This document shows positions 59,102 to 64,000 of a stretch of 64,000 nucleotides of DNA, in pieces. Position numbers and translations under genes: made by a program. Every line of letters begins with the position of its first letter. Position 1 is the stretch's first letter. The notes below the pieces were generated by a model. That model was given only the letters and a program-made list of their open reading frames with translations, was not told where the DNA came from and did no database searches. This DNA is from Prochlorococcus sp. AG-388-A04 (GTDB lineage: Bacteria > Cyanobacteriota > Cyanobacteriia > PCC-6307 > Cyanobiaceae): the NCBI GenBank assembly GCA_003279935.1, contig QCGL01000003.1, positions 1-64,000 on the forward strand, written 5' to 3'.

Positions 59102-60313
59102 ATGGAAAACATTAATTTAGATTTTGAAGAAATAATAATTAATTCTAAAAATATCTTATTTATTCAAGATATTGATGGAGTATGTATTCCATTGGTAAAA
59201 GACCCAATGACTAGAAAACTGGAATCGAAATTCATATTTGCCGTTAAAAATTTAGAAAAAGAATTTTATGTTTTAACGTGCGGAGAACATGAAGGTCCAA
59301 GAGGGGTTAACAGAATAGTTGAAAGGAGCCTAAGAGGTATTGATCAGCCAAAAGAAAAAGGCCTTTATTTAAGAGGTTTAGCTGCATGCGGGGTCGAGTA
59401 TCAAGATAATAATGGGAATATAAGTTTTGAGGGAGTATCAAAAGAAGAGGTCGATTTCTTAGCCAAAGTTCCAGACTTAATGAGGCCTAGCTTTGAACAA
59501 ATAGTAAAGAAAATTTTTCCTAATCTCGGTCAAGAAGAAATAAATTCTCATGCTTCAAAATCAATATGTAAAACAAGGTTCTCTCCAACAATAAACTTCA
59601 ATAGCCTTTTCGATTTAGTAAAAGATGATTCTGAAAAAAGAAAAATTATTCAAAAGAGCTTTGAAGATATGATGAATGAAATTATTTACAAAGCCAAAGG
59701 TCAAGGACTTGAAAACTCATTTTTTCTTCATATATCTCCAAATCTAGGGAGCAAAAATGGAAATGAAATATTAAAACTTTCTAGTAAAAATGATATTGGA
59801 TCAACTGACATACAGTTACTTATTAAAGGTGCAGTCAAAGACTCCGGGGTTCTCTTTTTATTAAATAAATTTATTTATGACTCTACTGGCATAGCTCCAT
59901 TTGGTAAAAACTTTAATTTTAAAGACTCTCCTAAATCGTTAATAGAAAAAGTGAATTTCTGCAAAAAATATATTAAACCCGAAGATATGCCAACAATTAT
60001 TGGGATTGGTGACACAGTTACATCCCAAAAAATTCCAAATAATGGTTACTCAAGAGGTGGAAGTGATCGATCTTTCTTAGAATTTATACAATTACTAGGA
60101 AAAGAGTTTGAGAGTAATAATAAAATAATTTTCGTTGATAGTAGTTCAGGAGAAGTTTATAGACCTTCAACAAAAATATCTGGTCTAGAAGGAATAAGTG
60201 ATGAAGATGACAACTTAAAGTTCGATATGATTTTTCAGAATGGTCCTAAGGAATATTTAAATTGGTTTATTAAATTTGCAAAAAATAGATCAAAATTAAA
60301 AACTAATATTTAA
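59102..60313 (+). CDS. stpA: Glucosylglycerol-3-phosphate phosphatase-like protein
   Basis: ILFIQDIDGVCIPLVKDPMTRKL, YVLTCGEHEGPRGVNRIVE, GLYLRGLAACGVEYQD, IIGIGDTVTSQ, RGGSDRSFLEFIQLLGKE, VDSSSGEV. Confidence 0.88.
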   Translation: MENINLDFEEIIINSKNILFIQDIDGVCIPLVKDPMTRKLESKFIFAVKNLEKEFYVLTCGEHEGPRGVNRIVERSLRGIDQPKEKGLYLRGLAACGVEYQDNNGNISFEGVSKEEVDFLAKVPDLMRPSFEQIVKKIFPNLGQEEINSHASKSICKTRFSPTINFNSLFDLVKDDSEKRKIIQKSFEDMMNEIIYKAKGQGLENSFFLHISPNLGSKNGNEILKLSSKNDIGSTDIQLLIKGAVKDSGVLFLLNKFIYDSTGIAPFGKNFNFKDSPKSLIEKVNFCKKYIKPEDMPTIIGIGDTVTSQKIPNNGYSRGGSDRSFLEFIQLLGKEFESNNKIIFVDSSSGEVYRPSTKISGLEGISDEDDNLKFDMIFQNGPKEYLNWFIKFAKNRSKLKTNI

Positions 60314-60352
60314 TTAATATTTTCTTACACTGTAATTAAAACTTCCCAAATC

Positions 60353-61285
60353 ATGATAGATAGTTTTCCCTTAATAAAGAAAGAAAATATTGAAACACTC
60401 CAGATAAATATTGGCCTTAAATGTAATCAGGCTTGTAAACATTGCCATGTAAATTCAAGTCCATTACGTACCGAAAAGATGTCTTATGAAATAATTTCAC
60501 TCATTCCAAAAGTAATAGAAAAATATAAAATTAAAACTTTAGATATTACCGGGGGGGCACCAGAAATGCATCCTGAATTTAGAAATTTAATTACTACTTT
60601 AAGTGATAAAAATATTGATATTATTGATAGATGTAATTTAACAATTTTCTTTGAAGATGGATTCGAAGACTTACCCCAGTTTCTTGCTAAGAATAACGTA
60701 ATAGTAACAGCATCACTCCCTTGCTATGAAAAGAATAACGTAGAATTACAAAGGGGTTATGGAGTCTTTGATAAAAGTATTAATGCTTTAAAAATACTTA
60801 ATGATTTAGGATATGGGAAACAAAAAGATGGACTTCAATTAAATCTAGTTTATAATCCCGTAAATCCTATCCTTCCTCCATCACAAGTAATCCTAGAAGA
60901 AGAATATAAAAGAATACTTTTTGAAAAGTACAATATTTCATTTAATAATCTTTATACAATAACCAATATGCCAATTAATAGATACGCAGACTCTCTTAAT
61001 AGAGAAAACAAACTTGATTCATATTACAAATTACTTAAAGAAAATTTTAATAAAAATAATTTAGAAAACCTTATGTGTAAAAAAACGATAAGTGTTAATT
61101 GGCAAGGGCAAATCTATGATTGTGACTTTAATCAGCAAATAAATTTAAAAGGAAATAAAGGACCAAAGACACTTTCTGATCTAATGAGCAAATCATTTAA
61201 ATTTGATTATGGAGTAGCTGTTAAGGAACATTGCTTTGCTTGCACAGCAGGGGCTGGATCAAGCTGTGGAGGAACTTTAACTTAG
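60353..61285 (+). CDS. arsS: Radical SAM protein, ArsS-like (arsenosugar biosynthesis)
   Basis: GLKCNQACKHCHVNSSP (CxxxCxxC), LDITGGAPEMHPEFRNLI, HCFACTAGAGSSCGG C-terminus. Confidence 0.85.
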   Translation: MIDSFPLIKKENIETLQINIGLKCNQACKHCHVNSSPLRTEKMSYEIISLIPKVIEKYKIKTLDITGGAPEMHPEFRNLITTLSDKNIDIIDRCNLTIFFEDGFEDLPQFLAKNNVIVTASLPCYEKNNVELQRGYGVFDKSINALKILNDLGYGKQKDGLQLNLVYNPVNPILPPSQVILEEEYKRILFEKYNISFNNLYTITNMPINRYADSLNRENKLDSYYKLLKENFNKNNLENLMCKKTISVNWQGQIYDCDFNQQINLKGNKGPKTLSDLMSKSFKFDYGVAVKEHCFACTAGAGSSCGGTLT

Positions 61286-61291
61286 TTTCTG

Positions 61292-61744
61292 TTAAATACA
61301 ATTAGGACATATAGCTCTAACATTTAAAGAAGATTCAATAAGTGTAAAACCATTAACTTTAGCGGCGACTTTTCCGGCCTTCAATACTTCATCACTTTCA
61401 AATTCTTCAGTTCTTCCACACCTAATACAAATCAAGTGATGATGATCTGCTGTTTCATTACTTAATAACTCATATCGATGACCGCCTTCACTAATCTCCA
61501 ATTCATGTAACAACCCCATCTGAACGAGAAGTCTCAAAGTTCTATATATTGTTGCGAGGGAAACTTTAGAACTAGATTTAATTAATTTTGCATGAACCTC
61601 TTCCGCACTTAAATGATTACCTGCACCAATATTCTCAAATAAATTTAAAACTTTAAGTCTTTGGGGAGTTAATCTCTTACCATCTTTATGTAAGCCATCT
61701 CCTAAAGGAGATGTAATAACTTGATATTGAGAAGAAAAGGACAA
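61292..61744 (-). CDS. Fur-family transcriptional regulator
   Basis: LTPQRLKVLNLF, SLATIYRTLRLLVQMGLLHE, DHHHLICIRCGRTEEF, ICPNC. Confidence 0.95.
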   Translation of the reverse strand: MSFSSQYQVITSPLGDGLHKDGKRLTPQRLKVLNLFENIGAGNHLSAEEVHAKLIKSSSKVSLATIYRTLRLLVQMGLLHELEISEGGHRYELLSNETADHHHLICIRCGRTEEFESDEVLKAGKVAAKVNGFTLIESSLNVRAICPNCI

Positions 61745-61894
61745 TTAAAGAACGATACTATTCTCAATAATAACTCTTGATGAGATTAAATCAACTTTTA
61801 ACTAATAAATATTTACTAAAGTTCCTCAAAAAGATTAAATTAAAAAAATATCTATATTTAAGGTATATCTTTAAATATTGTAGAAAAGAAATTA

Positions 61895-62452
61895 ATGACG
61901 TATTCTTCTAAAAGCGAATTACCAATCAAAAACGCTTTACTATTAGTAGATATTCAGGAAAAGATTATATCCCCAATTAATAACAAAGATTCAATAATAA
62001 AAAATATTCAAAAGCTATTAAGCGCTTACCAAATTCTGGATGAGAACATATTTGTCTCAGAACAAAACCCATTAAAACTGGGCAAAACAATCCCAAAGTT
62101 ATTACCCAAAGTAGGTTTTACTAATATTCAAAAAATGGATTTTAGCTTAGCTACTAGTAAAGTTCTTTTTGAGGAACTTCATGATAAAAAAATTAGTAAT
62201 TTGATAATTTGCGGATTTGAAACACACATTTGTATTCAACAAAGTGTCCTAGAATTTTTAAAAAAGGGATATGAAGTACTAATCATATCTGACGCAATGG
62301 GAAGCAGAAATAATTCAGATCACGAAATAGCACTACAAAGAATGCTTCATAAAGGAGCAATTATTACTACAACTGAATCAATAATTTTCGAAATTTGTAA
62401 AACCTCAGATAGAAAAGAATTTAAGGAAATTAGTAATATCATCAAAAGTTAA
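61895..62452 (+). CDS. Isochorismatase-family hydrolase
   Basis: ALLLVDIQEKII, NLIICGFETHICIQQSVLEFLKKGYEVLIISDAMGSR. Confidence 0.9.
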   Translation: MTYSSKSELPIKNALLLVDIQEKIISPINNKDSIIKNIQKLLSAYQILDENIFVSEQNPLKLGKTIPKLLPKVGFTNIQKMDFSLATSKVLFEELHDKKISNLIICGFETHICIQQSVLEFLKKGYEVLIISDAMGSRNNSDHEIALQRMLHKGAIITTTESIIFEICKTSDRKEFKEISNIIKS

Positions 62453-62525
62453 AGGGAATTAAGACTGGTTTATTTTTAGAGATAATTTAAACTTTAAATA
62501 TTAGTTATTTAAGGATTTATTAGAT

Positions 62526-63557
62526 ATGAAATTATTTACGGAAAACTTGTTTTTCGCAATTTCTATATTTTTTATTGGAATAATATTATCAATAATAATA
62601 TCTAAAATTTCAAAGATTATTTTTAAAAGGATTTCTAAAAGAACAAAAACAAATTTTGATGATTTTATTTTTGAAACACTTTCTGGAATTATAAGACCAA
62701 TAGGTTTTCTTCTCTCAGCCTATTTCGCAATTGATTATTTTTTCACTGATGAAATAACTTTTATATCTGTACTATTAAATATTCAAAAATTACTTATATT
62801 AATAATCATCATTAAAGCTTTAAATAAAGTATTAATAAGATCACTAACAGAATCTACAGCAAAAATTGATGACTCTTCGATTAGTTCAATGATCTCATCA
62901 TTAACACCTTTAATTAAGGCTTTTACTTGGACCATAGGATCAATATTTTTCTTACAAAATATAGGAGTACAAATGACCGCAATTTGGGCTTTGCTTAGTG
63001 CAGGTGGTATCGGGGCAGGTTTAGCATTAAAAGATCCAGTGCAAGAATTTTTTGAATACATTACAATTTTACTTGATAAACCTTTTCAAAAAGGCGAATT
63101 TATAAAGTCAGATAGCGTATTAGGAATGGTAGAAAGAGTAGGGGTAAGATCTTCAAGAATAAGAAGTATTAACGGAGAAGTAATAGTTATGAGTAATAGT
63201 GCATTAACTAATGGGATCATTTCAAATTATGCTCAGATGAAGAAAAGGAGACTAGTGCACAAATTAGGAGTTGTTTATGAAACTTCTCCATCCCTGATGA
63301 AAATGATTCCAAAAATAATAAAAAAAATCATTGAAGAAACTAAAGATGCTTCTTTTGATAGATGTCACTTTACAGATTTTGGAGACTTCAGTCTTAATTT
63401 TGAACTAGTTTATTACATCCCAACCAATAATTATTTAGCTGCTATGGAAGCACAACAAAGTATCAACTTAAGAATTATTGAAGAATTTTCTTTAAATAAA
63501 ATAGAATTTGCATTCCCAACTCAAACATTAAATATTGAAAGAAACGAATCCAAATGA
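62526..63557 (+). CDS. MscS-family mechanosensitive channel
   Basis: LLSAGGIGAGLALKDPVQEFFEYITILLDKPFQKGEFI, VGMVERVGVRSSRIRSINGEVIVMSNS. Confidence 0.92.
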   Translation: MKLFTENLFFAISIFFIGIILSIIISKISKIIFKRISKRTKTNFDDFIFETLSGIIRPIGFLLSAYFAIDYFFTDEITFISVLLNIQKLLILIIIIKALNKVLIRSLTESTAKIDDSSISSMISSLTPLIKAFTWTIGSIFFLQNIGVQMTAIWALLSAGGIGAGLALKDPVQEFFEYITILLDKPFQKGEFIKSDSVLGMVERVGVRSSRIRSINGEVIVMSNSALTNGIISNYAQMKKRRLVHKLGVVYETSPSLMKMIPKIIKKIIEETKDASFDRCHFTDFGDFSLNFELVYYIPTNNYLAAMEAQQSINLRIIEEFSLNKIEFAFPTQTLNIERNESK

Positions 63558-64000
63558 TCGGCATAATTCCTCACTAAAACTCCAAAGTCTTAAAGCAAGT
63601 TCTTTTTTACTAGCTTCCTCACTTACTTCACTTTTAAGTAATTTATGTTTTTTATAAAAGACAAGCTTATTGCTTAAATGTAAGTACTTAATATTATTTA
63701 AATCATTATCAAAAACGATATCAGAAAGCAACTTCCCTGCATTTTCTACATTTTCAGAAATACCTAAAATATTTTTTGCAAGACTTGAAAAAACAATATA
63801 TCCAAAGATATTAAATTTAATACTATATCTAAAAAAGCCCAAATCTTCATTAGGAATTACAAGACCAGGAGCCCAAGAAATAACAGATATTTTACTAGAT
63901 TTAATTTGTAATCTTTTTGAAAGTTCCTTAGCAAACAAAATATTACATAATTTACTATTTTTATAAGCTTTGTCAGAATTAAAATTTTTATAGTTTCCTG
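63528..64000 (-). CDS. POR-like short-chain dehydrogenase, 5' end beyond window
   Basis: Frame open to window end: GNYKNFNSDKAYKNSKLCNILFAKELSKRL (YxxSK motif), SWAPGLVIP. Confidence 0.85.
   Translation of the reverse strand, partial: GNYKNFNSDKAYKNSKLCNILFAKELSKRLQIKSSKISVISWAPGLVIPNEDLGFFRYSIKFNIFGYIVFSSLAKNILGISENVENAGKLLSDIVFDNDLNNIKYLHLSNKLVFYKKHKLLKSEVSEEASKKELALRLWSFSEELCRSFGFVSFNI

Noticed and set aside
62783-63061. 92-aa minus-strand ORF
   Set aside because: Shadow ORF antisense to the MscS gene.
63670-63966. 98-aa plus-strand ORF at window end
   Set aside because: Antisense to the POR-like SDR whose frame continues to the window edge.

Overview
The window is AT-rich and gene-dense. 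Its sequence and gene content match a high-light-type Prochlorococcus chromosome: hli genes, NrdJ, PhnCDE, Tic20-like, CPP1-like, DUF2839 and very short intergenic spaces. It divides into two parts. (1) Bases ~0.7-13.7 kb form an accessory, island-like segment made mostly of microproteins. It contains two hli loci, clpS, pyrE, DUF3303/DUF3764-like genes, a decayed tyrosine recombinase (in-frame TGA), a DUF3303-like pseudogene (in-frame TAA), a 13-bp tandem array and a dispersed ~20-bp repeat that brackets individual accessory genes. (2) Bases ~13.7-64 kb are mostly core metabolism (purK, aroB, nadA, ctpA, ispG, phnDCE, rsmE, hslO, prfC, nrdJ, tRNA-Ser, metA, metY and others). Smaller accessory pockets sit at ~38-41 kb and ~42.6-47.5 kb. 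The most interesting items are: the repeat-bracketed cassette-like organisation at 9.4-12.5 kb; a probable glutamine-sensing Downstream-peptide-type leader in front of a 33-aa peptide gene (38.4-38.6 kb); an ArsS / StpA-like phosphatase / GpsA-like dehydrogenase neighbourhood (57.4-61.3 kb); and a free-standing NAD-ligase adenylation domain close to a BRCT-like small protein (40.8-43.2 kb). No CRISPR array, rRNA or intact mobile element was recognised. All calls come from reading the sequence and the supplied ORF translations; no database searches were run.
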